This document shows, one piece after another, positions 43,374-51,882 of a stretch of 64,000 nt of DNA (its first letter is position 1; each line of letters opens with the position of its first letter). The notes below the pieces were generated by a model. That model searched no databases and was not told the origin of the DNA. It saw only the letters and a program-made list of their open reading frames with translations. The stretch is from Bradyrhizobium sp. MOS002 (lineage in GTDB: Bacteria; Pseudomonadota; Alphaproteobacteria; Rhizobiales; Xanthobacteraceae), in the NCBI RefSeq assembly GCF_003020115.1, contig NZ_PYFX01000018.1:32543-96542 (forward strand), given 5' to 3'. Both the position numbers and the translations under genes were made by a program.

Positions 43374-44225
43374 ATGCGATCCGTCGTCGTCACCGGCGCG
43401 TCCACCGGCATCGGCTGGGCCATTGCGAAATTTCTGGTCGGGCGCGGCTATCGCGTGTTCGGCAGCGTCCGCAAGCAGGCCGATGCGGATCGGCTCACGG
43501 GTGAGTTCGGCGCGAACTTCACCCCGCTGCTGTTCGATGTCACTGACGAGGCTGCCGTGCTGGCCGCCGCAGGAGAGGTGCGCGAGGCGCTGGGCGGCGA
43601 GCCGCTGGCCGGTCTCGTCAACAACGCCGGCGTCGCTGTCGCCGGTCCCGTGTTCGAACTGTCGGTCGACGACTTCCGCCGGCAGATGGATATCAACGTG
43701 ATCGGCCCGGTCATCGCGACGCAGGCCTTCGGTCCGCTGCTGGGCGCCGACCCCTCGTTGAAGGGACCGAAGGGCCGGATCGTGATGATCAGCTCGGTCG
43801 CGGGCAAGAACGGCAATCCGTTGTTGGCGCCATACTGCACCTCCAAGCATGCCATCGAAGGCCTGTCGGAGAGCTTGCGCCGCGAATTGATGCTGTTCGG
43901 CATCGACGTCATCATCGTCGCCCCCGGCGCAGTCAAGACGCCGATCTGGAGCAAGGCCGAGCAGATCGATCTCTCGGCCTACCAGAACTCGCCCTATCTG
44001 CCGGCGCTGAACAAGGTCATGGCGTTCATGATGAAGCTCGGCGAGACTGGGCTGCCGGCCGAGCGGATCGCCGAGGTCGTTTTCGAGGCGCTCACCGCCG
44101 CGAGGCCCAGGGTTCGCTACCAGATCACGCCGGACCGGATGCGGCATTTGATGACGGCCACGCTGCCCAAGCGTGTGGTCGACCGCATCATCGCCAAGCG
44201 TCTCGGGCTGCTGCCGCAGGGCTGA
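43374..44225 (+). CDS. Short-chain dehydrogenase/reductase
   Basis: 283 residues from ATG 43374 (GGGGGAAG ribosome site). The NAD(P) motif is TGASTGIG (7-14), followed by NNAGVAVAG and the catalytic Tyr154 and Lys158 in YCTSKHA, with the Ser upstream in MISSVAG. Classical SDR length. The C-terminal MRHLMTATLPKRVVDRII resembles lipid- or retinol-type members, but the substrate is unknown. Confidence 0.92.
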   Translation: MRSVVVTGASTGIGWAIAKFLVGRGYRVFGSVRKQADADRLTGEFGANFTPLLFDVTDEAAVLAAAGEVREALGGEPLAGLVNNAGVAVAGPVFELSVDDFRRQMDINVIGPVIATQAFGPLLGADPSLKGPKGRIVMISSVAGKNGNPLLAPYCTSKHAIEGLSESLRRELMLFGIDVIIVAPGAVKTPIWSKAEQIDLSAYQNSPYLPALNKVMAFMMKLGETGLPAERIAEVVFEALTAARPRVRYQITPDRMRHLMTATLPKRVVDRIIAKRLGLLPQG

Positions 44226-44287
44226 GCCTCCGAGGTGCGACCACTGCCAGACAGGTGATCGATTTCCGATCGTGGGAGCGTCTTGAG

Positions 44288-44578
44288 ATGCCGGCTTATG
44301 TGATTTTCGACGTCGAGATCAGGGATTTCCAGCAGTACCAAAGCTTCATGTTGGGCGTGAAGCCCGCCCTGGAGGCCGCTGGAGCCAGATATCTGGCGCG
44401 CGGGGGCGCTCACAAGGTCTTCGAGGGAGACTGGCAGCCCCGCAGGATCGTTCTACTGGAATTCCCATCCGTCGCAGCCTGGGAGGCGTTCTACACAGGC
44501 GCGACCTACCAGGGACTCAAAGCGGTCCGGGACGCTTGCAGCTCTGCCCGCCTGGTCAGCGTCGAGGGCCTCGACTAG
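44288..44578 (+). CDS. DUF1330 domain protein
   Basis: 96 residues from ATG 44288 (GGGAG ribosome site). It reads MPAYVIFDVEIRDFQQYQSF, then EAAGARYLARGGAHKVFEGDW and VLLEFPSVAAWEAFYTGATYQ, the DUF1330 ferredoxin-like pattern. Cytoplasmic, function unknown. It is 62 bases after the SDR gene and may share its transcript. Confidence 0.9.
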   Translation: MPAYVIFDVEIRDFQQYQSFMLGVKPALEAAGARYLARGGAHKVFEGDWQPRRIVLLEFPSVAAWEAFYTGATYQGLKAVRDACSSARLVSVEGLD

Positions 44579-44813
44579 ACGGCAAGTCGGTTCTCCACTG
44601 CGGGATTTGCCCTGGCGGGACGAATTGGGCGCGGAGACCAATCGGCTTCCGCTAACATTAAGCGAAGGTCGGATCGCGACACGCGTTGCTTGTCCGTGAC
44701 CGTTCAATTACAGTTTTGTGACACGGTGCAGGCCTTCCGGCTGCGCCGAACGCCGCAGGCCCGGTCAGCCGGCTCGGCAATCGCCTTGCCGGACCAGCAG
44801 TTGCGTGTCGTCG

Positions 44814-46526
44814 ATGGCGCCCGCGCCCAATCCAGGTCCTTCTGCCACAACCGCCGTGCTGGCGAGCGTCGCCGCGCTCGGTATCTGGCGGCTGCTCGCG
44901 GTTGCTGCGCCGCATCTCGCAGCGCTCGTGCTGATGTACGAGACCGAGACGGATTTCGGCGCACGGCTCTCCTTCGTGCTGGCCTGGGGCATCCTCAACT
45001 TCTTCTGGATCGCACTGCTGCGGCGGCCGGCGCTCTCGGGTGCGCTGTCGCTGACCATGGTCGTGGTGCTGGTGCTGCTGTCACGGCTGAAGCACGACGT
45101 CGTGCAGATGACGGCCAACTTCATCGACCTGATGATGATCGACCGCGACACGGTGGCATTCCTATTCACGATCTTCCCGAATCTGCGCTGGTCGGTGATC
45201 GGGGCCGGCCTCGTCACGCTGCCGCTGATGTATGCGCTGTGGTGGCTCGACCCGTTCCGCATTCGTAGGCTGCCGGCGCTCGCCTGCAAGCTCGCCTGCC
45301 TCTCCGCGCTGGTCGGCTATTCGCTCTATCATCCGGACGAGGCCTGGCGCGGCTATTACGACGACGGCTATCTCTCGAAGTTCTTCCGCTCCGGCGTCAG
45401 CGCGGTCTCCGACTTCGCGCAATACGGCTTCATGGAATCGGCCGCTTCGACCAACGAACGGCTCAACATGCCGCTGGTCGATGCCTGCCATCCCGCGGGC
45501 CGTCGGCCGAACATCATCATGGTCCATGATGAATCGAGCTTCGACATCCGCGCTGCGCAAGGCATCAAGGTGCCGGCGGGCTACGGCAGCCATTTCAAAT
45601 CCTGGGACGGCAAGGAGCGCGCGTTTCTGGCCGAAAGCAATGGCGGGCCGAGTTGGTTCACCGAATACAACGTGCTCGCCGGTCTCTCCTCGCGCTCGTT
45701 CGGTCGTTTCGCCTATTTCGTGACGCGCATTGCAACAGGCCGTGTCGAGCGCGGCCTGCCGCTGGCGCTGCGCCGCTGCGGCTACGATACCCTATCGCTC
45801 TATCCCGCCTATGGCGGCTTCATGGCCGCGCGCAGCTTTCAGATGACGACCGGCATCGAACGCTTCCTCGACTCCAAGGATCTCGGCGCCAAGGATGTCG
45901 AGCCGGACAGCTTCTTCTACGACAAGGCGCTCCGGCTGATGGGCGAGCGGACGCCGAACAAGCCGCTGTTCACCTTCATCTATCTCGGCGCCAATCATTT
46001 CCCCTGGGAGACGCGCTTCCGCCCCGATCTGACGCCGAACTGGCGCGCGCCGGGCAATGTGCCGTCCATCGACGAATATCTGCGCCGGCAGGCGATGAGC
46101 GCCGAGCAGTACAAGGCGTTCGTCGCCGGCCTGAAGAAGAATTTTCCCGGCGAGCCCTTCCTGATCGTGCGTTACGGCGATCATCAGCCAGAGTTCGCGC
46201 CTGGTATCCTCGAGCCGGGGCTCGACGAGGGCGCCATCGGCAAGAAGCTCGACGCCTACGATCCGCGTCTGTACGCGACCTACTACGCGATCGACGCCGT
46301 CAATTTCGAGCCGGTGAAGAGCGACGCCGTGATGGACACGGTCGACGGCCCCTATCTGCCGCTGGTGATCCAGGAAGCCGCCGGCATCCCGCTCGATCCA
46401 TCCTTCGCCGAGCAGAAAGAGATCATGCTCCGTTGCAAGGGCATGTTCTACGCTTGCAAGGACGGCGCCGAAGCGGCCCGGCTGAACCGGCTGCTGATCA
46501 ATGCGGGGATGATCAGGGGGCTTTAG
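44814..46526 (+). CDS. Membrane-anchored sulfatase-fold protein (LtaS/OpgB-like)
   Basis: 570 residues from ATG 44814. About five membrane segments fill the first 165 residues; a large extracytoplasmic domain follows. Its alkaline-phosphatase-type core shows NIIMVHDESSFD (metal site), GGPSWFTEYNVLAGLSSRS (likely nucleophile region), HFPWETRF and VRYGDHQPEF. The layout matches lipoteichoic acid synthase and glucan phosphoglycerol transferases, so it may transfer a phosphoglycerol or similar group to an envelope glycan. The start is uncertain because upstream codons remain open. Confidence 0.82.
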   Translation: MAPAPNPGPSATTAVLASVAALGIWRLLAVAAPHLAALVLMYETETDFGARLSFVLAWGILNFFWIALLRRPALSGALSLTMVVVLVLLSRLKHDVVQMTANFIDLMMIDRDTVAFLFTIFPNLRWSVIGAGLVTLPLMYALWWLDPFRIRRLPALACKLACLSALVGYSLYHPDEAWRGYYDDGYLSKFFRSGVSAVSDFAQYGFMESAASTNERLNMPLVDACHPAGRRPNIIMVHDESSFDIRAAQGIKVPAGYGSHFKSWDGKERAFLAESNGGPSWFTEYNVLAGLSSRSFGRFAYFVTRIATGRVERGLPLALRRCGYDTLSLYPAYGGFMAARSFQMTTGIERFLDSKDLGAKDVEPDSFFYDKALRLMGERTPNKPLFTFIYLGANHFPWETRFRPDLTPNWRAPGNVPSIDEYLRRQAMSAEQYKAFVAGLKKNFPGEPFLIVRYGDHQPEFAPGILEPGLDEGAIGKKLDAYDPRLYATYYAIDAVNFEPVKSDAVMDTVDGPYLPLVIQEAAGIPLDPSFAEQKEIMLRCKGMFYACKDGAEAARLNRLLINAGMIRGL

Positions 46527-46549
46527 CCTTTATCGCCGTCATCCCCGCG

Positions 46550-46566
46550 CAACCGCGAAGCGGTTG
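46550..46566 (+). terminator. Short hairpin after the sulfatase gene
   Basis: CAACCGC with GCGGTTG (perfect 7-bp stem) around GAA, 24 bases after the stop. The flanking GTCATCCCCGCG resembles one end of repeat family B. No T run. Confidence 0.35.
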
Positions 46567-46754
46567 TCGCTGGAGGTCCGGGGGCGTAGCTAAGGCTTCT
46601 AAGGATGCACGGCCCGGCTGCGTCGCGGCCATTCATTCGCCATCGTATCCGTCGATATCTTAGTCTTCCGTGCTCCTCCGAACGAGGGACGCGACGAAGG
46701 ACGATGCCGGTTAAGGGGGGCGTTCGACAAACCGCGAGCCCAAGGAGAATTCAT

Positions 46755-47132
46755 TTGGCAATTTCCGTGAAACAGATGCTGGAGGCCGCCAACGCGGCCG
46801 TGCCGAAGATCACGTCGGCCCAGGCCAAGGAGATGATCGGCAAGGGCGCGCTCGTGCTCGACGTGCGCGATGCGCCTGAGATCGAGAAGAGCGGCAAGAT
46901 ATCCGGCGCCCTGAATGTCTCCCGCGGCATGCTGGAGTTTCGGGCCGATCCGGACTCGCCCTATCACGACAAGGCACTGGCCAAGGACAAAGTCGTGATC
47001 CTTTATTGCGCCTCCGGCGGTCGCTCTGCTCTCGCCGGCAAGCTGCTTCAGGACATGGGCTACAGCCACGTCTACAACGTCGGCGGCTTCAAGGATTGGG
47101 TCGATTCCGGAGGGGCAACCGAGAAGGCGTAG
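46755..47132 (+). CDS. Rhodanese-like domain protein
   Basis: 125 residues from TTG 46755, chosen because AAGGAGAA lies just upstream and no ATG fits. One rhodanese domain with the active cysteine Cys85 in LYCASGGRSALAG, and ALVLDVRDAPEIEKSG earlier. It transfers sulfane sulfur in the cytoplasm; its partner is unknown. It is convergent with the osmoprotectant-type ABC genes. Confidence 0.88.
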   Translation: MAISVKQMLEAANAAVPKITSAQAKEMIGKGALVLDVRDAPEIEKSGKISGALNVSRGMLEFRADPDSPYHDKALAKDKVVILYCASGGRSALAGKLLQDMGYSHVYNVGGFKDWVDSGGATEKA

Positions 47133-47158
47133 CAAAGGCGCCGGCGCGGAGCCATGTC

Positions 47159-48718
47159 CTAGCGCCCGCCCACCTTCTCCCACAGCCATTTCGCCACCGC
47201 ATCCGGCGACGAATTCGCATCATTGCCGGCGGCGCGCAAATTGGCTTCGCGCATGGTCGCGATGTCGATCTTGCCGAGCAGCGGTTTCAGCGCGGCCTGC
47301 AGCCGCTCGTCGGCGGCGCGCTTCGGGGCCAGCAGCAGGATCGCGTCGTAGGGCGGGATCGCATGCCTGGGATCGTCGAGCGCAACGAGATCGTATTTCG
47401 CGATCAGCCCGTCGCTGGTGTAGCCCGCGATGACATCGACCTCGCCGCTGGCGACGGCCGCATACATGAAGTCCGGCTGCATCTGGCGCTGGGCGCGGAA
47501 CGAAAGGCCATAGGCCTTTTGCAGCGCCGCCCATTCGGGTCGGGAGAAGAACTCATAGTCGCCGGCGATCGACAGGGTCGACGCATGCGCGGCGAGATCG
47601 GCGATGGTACGGATGCCAAGCGCCTCGGCGCGCTTCTTCGGGATCACCAGCGCATAGGCATTCTCGAAGCCGAGCTCGCCGAGCAGGGTGATGTTCTCTT
47701 TCGCAAGCGTTGTCTGCAGCTCCGCCAACAGCTCCGCGCGCGGCTTGATATCCGTGCGGTGAAGCTGATTGGCCCAGAGCGTGCCGGAATAATCGACATA
47801 GAGATCGATATCGCCGGCTTTCAACGCCTCGAAGATCACGCTCGAGCCGAGACCGGATCGTGCGACGGCGGAAAGACCGGCCGCCTGAAGCCGGTCCCTC
47901 ATCAGCGCCGACAGTACATACTGCTCGGCAAACGTCTTGGCGCCGACGACATAGCTCTGTGACGAACGCCCCATCGTCGGCACCAATGTTGCGGCGACCA
48001 GTGCCGCGATCCCGGCCGCGCCAAGCCCCGCGCGCACGCGGCTGCGCCGGCGCAGGCCGCTCTCGATCAGGCCGAGCAGCTGATCGACGGCGAGCGCCAG
48101 CAGGGCCGAGGCAAAGCAGCCGAACAGCACGAACACCCAGTTCTGGGTCTGGAGCCCGGCAAAGATGTAATTGCCGAGGCTGGTCTGCCCGATCGGGGTC
48201 GACAGCGTCGCGGTGCCGATCACCCACACTGCGGCGGTACGGATTCCCGCCATCATCACCGGGAGCGCCAGCGGCAGTTCGACCATCACCAGCGACTGCG
48301 GTGCGGTCATTCCGACGCCCTTCGCAGCCTCGATCAGCGCTGGATCGATGCCGTTGAGGCCGGTGATGCCATTGCGTAGCACCGGCAGCATCGAATAGAG
48401 CGCCAGCGCCAGCATCGCCGGCAGGAAGCCGAAAGCGGAGAAGGAGACGCCGAACCAGGCCAGCGTCACGGAGGCCGCGAGCAGCAGGAGCGGATAGAAC
48501 AACGCGAGCAGTGCCAGCCCGGGTACCGTCTGCACGATGCTGGCGAGCGCGAGCAGGATGGCGCGCGGCGTGGGACGGTTGCGCGTCAGGATCGCCAGCG
48601 GCAGGCTGACGATCAGGCCGAGCGCAAGTGCGGCGAGACTCACGCGGACGTGGTTGCCGAGATAGTCGGGCAAATGCGCCAGCGCTTCGCCCCACCGCGG
48701 ATCGGTGAAAAGGCTCAT
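47159..48718 (-). CDS. ABC permease fused to substrate-binding protein (osmoprotectant type)
   Basis: 519 residues. The first 230 residues are an OpuB/ProW-like permease with six membrane segments and the EAA loop GIDPALIEAAKGVGMTAPQSL. After a last membrane segment near residue 240 comes a periplasmic binding domain of the OpuAC type (VVGAKTFAEQYVLSALMRDRL, then VDYSGTLWANQL). Fused permease-binding proteins of this kind take up choline, betaine or related solutes; some close relatives bind ergothioneine. Its start overlaps the stop of the ATPase gene (ATGA). Confidence 0.9.
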   Translation of the reverse strand: MSLFTDPRWGEALAHLPDYLGNHVRVSLAALALGLIVSLPLAILTRNRPTPRAILLALASIVQTVPGLALLALFYPLLLLAASVTLAWFGVSFSAFGFLPAMLALALYSMLPVLRNGITGLNGIDPALIEAAKGVGMTAPQSLVMVELPLALPVMMAGIRTAAVWVIGTATLSTPIGQTSLGNYIFAGLQTQNWVFVLFGCFASALLALAVDQLLGLIESGLRRRSRVRAGLGAAGIAALVAATLVPTMGRSSQSYVVGAKTFAEQYVLSALMRDRLQAAGLSAVARSGLGSSVIFEALKAGDIDLYVDYSGTLWANQLHRTDIKPRAELLAELQTTLAKENITLLGELGFENAYALVIPKKRAEALGIRTIADLAAHASTLSIAGDYEFFSRPEWAALQKAYGLSFRAQRQMQPDFMYAAVASGEVDVIAGYTSDGLIAKYDLVALDDPRHAIPPYDAILLLAPKRAADERLQAALKPLLGKIDIATMREANLRAAGNDANSSPDAVAKWLWEKVGGR

Positions 48719-49497
48719 GCCGCCCCGCTCTGTGGCAGCAGCGCGTTCAACCGCTCGACCTGGCGTCGCGGCGTCCGCAGCAGCTCCAGCACGTAGGCGT
48801 CGCTGCTTTTCGAGAGCTCCACTGGCGTGCCCTGCGCCAGCAGCTTCCCGCTGCGCATCACCGCGATGCGGTCGGCGAGCAGGATCGCTTCCGTCATGTC
48901 GTGGGTGATCATCACGGTGGTCAGGCCGAGCTTGCGGTGCATCTCGCGAAAATCGTCGCCGAGTGCATCGCGGGTGAGGGGATCGAGCGCGCCGAAGGGC
49001 TCGTCCATCAGCACGATGCGGGGCCTTGCCGCAAGCGCCCGCGCCACGCCGACACGCTGGCGCTGGCCGCCCGAGAGCGCATCCGGCAGCCGCTCGCGAT
49101 GCGCGGCCCGGTCGAGTTGCACGAGCTCCAGCAACTCATCGACCCGCGTTGCGATATCCGCCGCCGGGACACCCAGCAGCTTCGGCGTGATCCCGATATT
49201 GTCGGCGACGCTCAGATGCGGGAACAGCCCGCCGCTCTGGAAGACGTAGCCGATGCGGCGCCGCAGCGCGACCGGATCGACGGATCGCACATCGTCGCCC
49301 TCGACCGTGATCGTGCCCCCATCCGCCTCGATCAGGCGGTTGGCGAGCCGCAGCAGCGTCGTCTTGCCTGATCCCGAGCCGCCGACGATCGCCACAAACT
49401 CGCCTTCGGCGATGTCGAGTGACACATCGTCCACGGCCTTGAGCGCGCCGAAGCTCTTGGTGACGTGAGCATAGCCAATCATCGGCCTGGAGGACAT
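48715..49497 (-). CDS. ABC transporter ATPase, osmoprotectant type
   Basis: 260 residues from ATG 49497; ATG 49482 is also possible. It has Walker A GGSGSGKTT, the signature LSGGQRQRVGVARAL, and Walker B IVLMDEPFGALDP with the switch His in MITHDMTEA. It is the OpuA/ProV-like ATPase that drives the overlapping permease-binding fusion. No CBS domains, so the osmosensing part of OpuAA is missing. Confidence 0.92.
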   Translation of the reverse strand: MSSRPMIGYAHVTKSFGALKAVDDVSLDIAEGEFVAIVGGSGSGKTTLLRLANRLIEADGGTITVEGDDVRSVDPVALRRRIGYVFQSGGLFPHLSVADNIGITPKLLGVPAADIATRVDELLELVQLDRAAHRERLPDALSGGQRQRVGVARALAARPRIVLMDEPFGALDPLTRDALGDDFREMHRKLGLTTVMITHDMTEAILLADRIAVMRSGKLLAQGTPVELSKSSDAYVLELLRTPRRQVERLNALLPQSGAA

Positions 49498-49645
49498 CGG
49501 GCGGGGGCTCACTGCACTGACCCGCCCCAAGGAGGGGAGGGAGGAAGGGAGGGGATGACAAGGCCCATGCGTAGCACGCCTGGCGGCTTGATTGAACTTG
49601 GCCGCGCGAGCGGCTAAGGCATCGGGCCAAGTTCGGAGGGAATAC

Positions 49646-50464
49646 ATGATAACGCCTACGGCAGTGGCGCTGGAAGATGCCAAGGTCGCGTTCCAGCTGG
49701 GGGACGGGCGGGTCTATACGGCGGTGGAGCAGGCGCATCTGACGGTCGCGCAGGGCGAGTTCGTCGCCATCGTCGGCCCGACCGGCTGCGGGAAATCGAC
49801 GCTGCTCAACGTCGCGGCCGGGCTTCTGAAGCCGGCTGCCGGGAGCGTCAGGATATTCGACCAGCCGCTCGCCGGGCTGAACCGGGATGCCGGCTATCTG
49901 TTCCAGGCCGATGCGCTGTTCCCCTGGAAGACCGCGCTCGACAACGTCGCGATCGGGCTCGAAGTCAGCGGCACGCCGCGCAGCGAGGCGCTGCCGCGGG
50001 CGCAGAAATGGCTGACCTCGGTCGGCTTGGGCGCCTTCGCCAACCGCTACCCGCACATGCTCTCGGGCGGCCAGCGCAAGCGCGTGGCGCTGGCGCAGGT
50101 GCTGATCCGCGATCCGAAGATCCTGCTGATGGACGAGCCGTTCGGGCCGCTGGATGCGCAGACCCGGCAGGTGATGGGCAATCTGCTGCTCGACCTCTGG
50201 AACGCCGACCGCAAGGCCGTGCTGTTTGTGACCCATGATCTGGAAGAGGCGATCGCGCTCGCCGACCGCGTCGTGATCATGTCGGCGGGGCCATCTTCCC
50301 GCATCATCGGCGATTGGCGCGTGAGCCTGCCGCGCCCGCGCGACATTTTTGAAGTGCGGCTGGACAAGGAGTTCCATGCGCTTCACCGCGAGATCTGGAG
50401 TGTGCTCAAGGACGAGGTCATGAAGGGCTATGCGCAGTCCACGCAAGCGGCGGAGGCGGTCTGA
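49646..50464 (+). CDS. ABC transporter ATPase (nitrate/taurine/sulfonate type)
   Basis: 272 residues from ATG 49646 (GGAGGG ribosome site). Walker A is GPTGCGKST, the signature LSGGQRKRVALAQVL, and Walker B ILLMDEPFGPLDA with VTHDLEEAIALAD. This is the SsuB/TauB/NrtD group. Its stop overlaps the permease start. The periplasmic binding protein of this system lies at 51883, beyond an inverted cupin gene. Confidence 0.93.
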   Translation: MITPTAVALEDAKVAFQLGDGRVYTAVEQAHLTVAQGEFVAIVGPTGCGKSTLLNVAAGLLKPAAGSVRIFDQPLAGLNRDAGYLFQADALFPWKTALDNVAIGLEVSGTPRSEALPRAQKWLTSVGLGAFANRYPHMLSGGQRKRVALAQVLIRDPKILLMDEPFGPLDAQTRQVMGNLLLDLWNADRKAVLFVTHDLEEAIALADRVVIMSAGPSSRIIGDWRVSLPRPRDIFEVRLDKEFHALHREIWSVLKDEVMKGYAQSTQAAEAV

Positions 50465-51249
50465 TGTCGCGCGTCACGCTGCTTTCGCTGCAAGTGCTGG
50501 TCGCGGTGGTCTGCCTCGCGCTGTGGCAATTGCTGTCGACCGTGCCCGTGTTCGGCAAGATCCTGCTGCCGCCGTTCTTCTTCTCCAATCCGGTCGATGT
50601 CTTCGCCCAGATCGTCAAATGGTTCTCGTCCGGTGTGATCTGGAAGCATCTCGGCATCACGCTGACGGAATCGATTCTGGCCTTCGTGATCGGATCGGCC
50701 GGCGGCGTGCTGATCGGCTTCTGGTTCGCGCGCCAGCCGCTGGTCGCCGCGGTGTTCGATCCCTACGTCAAGATGGTCAACGCACTGCCGCGTGTGGTGC
50801 TGGCGCCGATCTTCGCGCTGTGGCTCGGGCTGGGCATCTGGTCCAAGGTCGCGCTCGGCGTGACGCTGGTGTTCTTCATCGTGTTCTTCAACGTCTATCA
50901 GGGCGTCAAGGAGGTCAGCCGCACCGTGCTCGACAACGGCCGCATGCTCGGCATGAGCGAGCGGCAGCTGATGCAACACGTCTATTGGCCCTCGGCGCTG
51001 TCGTGGATGTTCTCCTCGCTGCACACGTCGGTGGGCTTTGCCGTGGTTGGTGCGGTCGTCGGCGAATATCTGGGATCGGCGGCGGGGCTCGGCTATCTCA
51101 TTCAGCAGGCCGAGGGCATATTCGATGTCGCCGGTGTGTTCGCCGGCATGTTCGTGCTGTCGGCCTTCGTCATCCTGATCGACTTTGGCGTGACGTTGGT
51201 GGAGCGGAGACTGCTGGTCTGGCGCCCGACCGTGGACGGACGCGGCTAG
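50464..51249 (+). CDS. ABC transporter permease (nitrate/taurine/sulfonate type)
   Basis: 261 residues with six membrane segments. The EAA loop is GVKEVSRTVLDNGRMLGMSE, followed by WPSALSWMFSSLHTSVGFAVVGAVVGEYLG, typical of SsuC/TauC permeases. The start overlaps the ATPase stop (TGATG). A G/C-rich hairpin (51257-51281) without a T run follows, between it and the convergent cupin gene. Confidence 0.93.
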   Translation: MSRVTLLSLQVLVAVVCLALWQLLSTVPVFGKILLPPFFFSNPVDVFAQIVKWFSSGVIWKHLGITLTESILAFVIGSAGGVLIGFWFARQPLVAAVFDPYVKMVNALPRVVLAPIFALWLGLGIWSKVALGVTLVFFIVFFNVYQGVKEVSRTVLDNGRMLGMSERQLMQHVYWPSALSWMFSSLHTSVGFAVVGAVVGEYLGSAAGLGYLIQQAEGIFDVAGVFAGMFVLSAFVILIDFGVTLVERRLLVWRPTVDGRG

Positions 51250-51294
51250 GCCGCAAGGGGCCCGCGCGCCGCGCGAGCCCCGGATGGCGAAGGT

Positions 51295-51744
51295 TCAATC
51301 CAGCAGCTTGGTGTCGTCGGGGGCCTGCGGCGGCGTCTTGATCGCGATTGCCTTGACCTGTCCGCTGATCGGCTTGGTGCCGCCATGCGGCGTCCCCTTC
51401 GGGATGATGACGAGGTCGCCCGGCTTCACCGTGACTTCCTTGTCGCCGAACCAGATCGTGCCGGTGCCCTCTAAAATGTACTGGATCTCGTTGGTGTTGG
51501 GATGCATGTGCTTGGGCACATTGCCGACCTGGATCGAGATGGTGGCGCCATCGGCGCTTGCGAACGTCTTGGAACGGTAGCCGACGGCGTTGGCGTTCCC
51601 GAGCGCGTCGCCCTCCATCTCGCCGGTGTGGATGATCTGCGGAATGATGTTCTCCGCGGCCAGCGCCGGCCGAAGCAGGTGGGTTGCGCCGCATCCGGCG
51701 GCAAAAGCGGTGGCGATCGACAGCCCGATTGCAAGGCGATTCAT
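51295..51744 (-). CDS. Exported cupin-domain protein
   Basis: 149 residues. The N-terminus is hydrophobic (MNRLAIGLSIATAFAAGCG) with a possible lipobox at AAGC, so it is exported and may be a lipoprotein. The cupin core has HMHPNTNEIQYILEGTGTIWFGD (metal-binding His and Glu) and VIIPKGTPHGG. The role is unknown. It lies in reverse orientation between the permease and the binding protein of the neighbouring ABC system. Confidence 0.88.
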   Translation of the reverse strand: MNRLAIGLSIATAFAAGCGATHLLRPALAAENIIPQIIHTGEMEGDALGNANAVGYRSKTFASADGATISIQVGNVPKHMHPNTNEIQYILEGTGTIWFGDKEVTVKPGDLVIIPKGTPHGGTKPISGQVKAIAIKTPPQAPDDTKLLD

Positions 51745-51882
51745 GGATGATCCTCCCCATCAAGAATTGTTCTTGTGGGCTCATGCTATTGCGCCGAAAG
51801 GCCGATGACCAGAGCCTTAGGCCGTGCTTCTCAAGCCAGTCGGGCTGCTCTATGGTGCCGCCAGCCGAACGGAGGAAAACCA

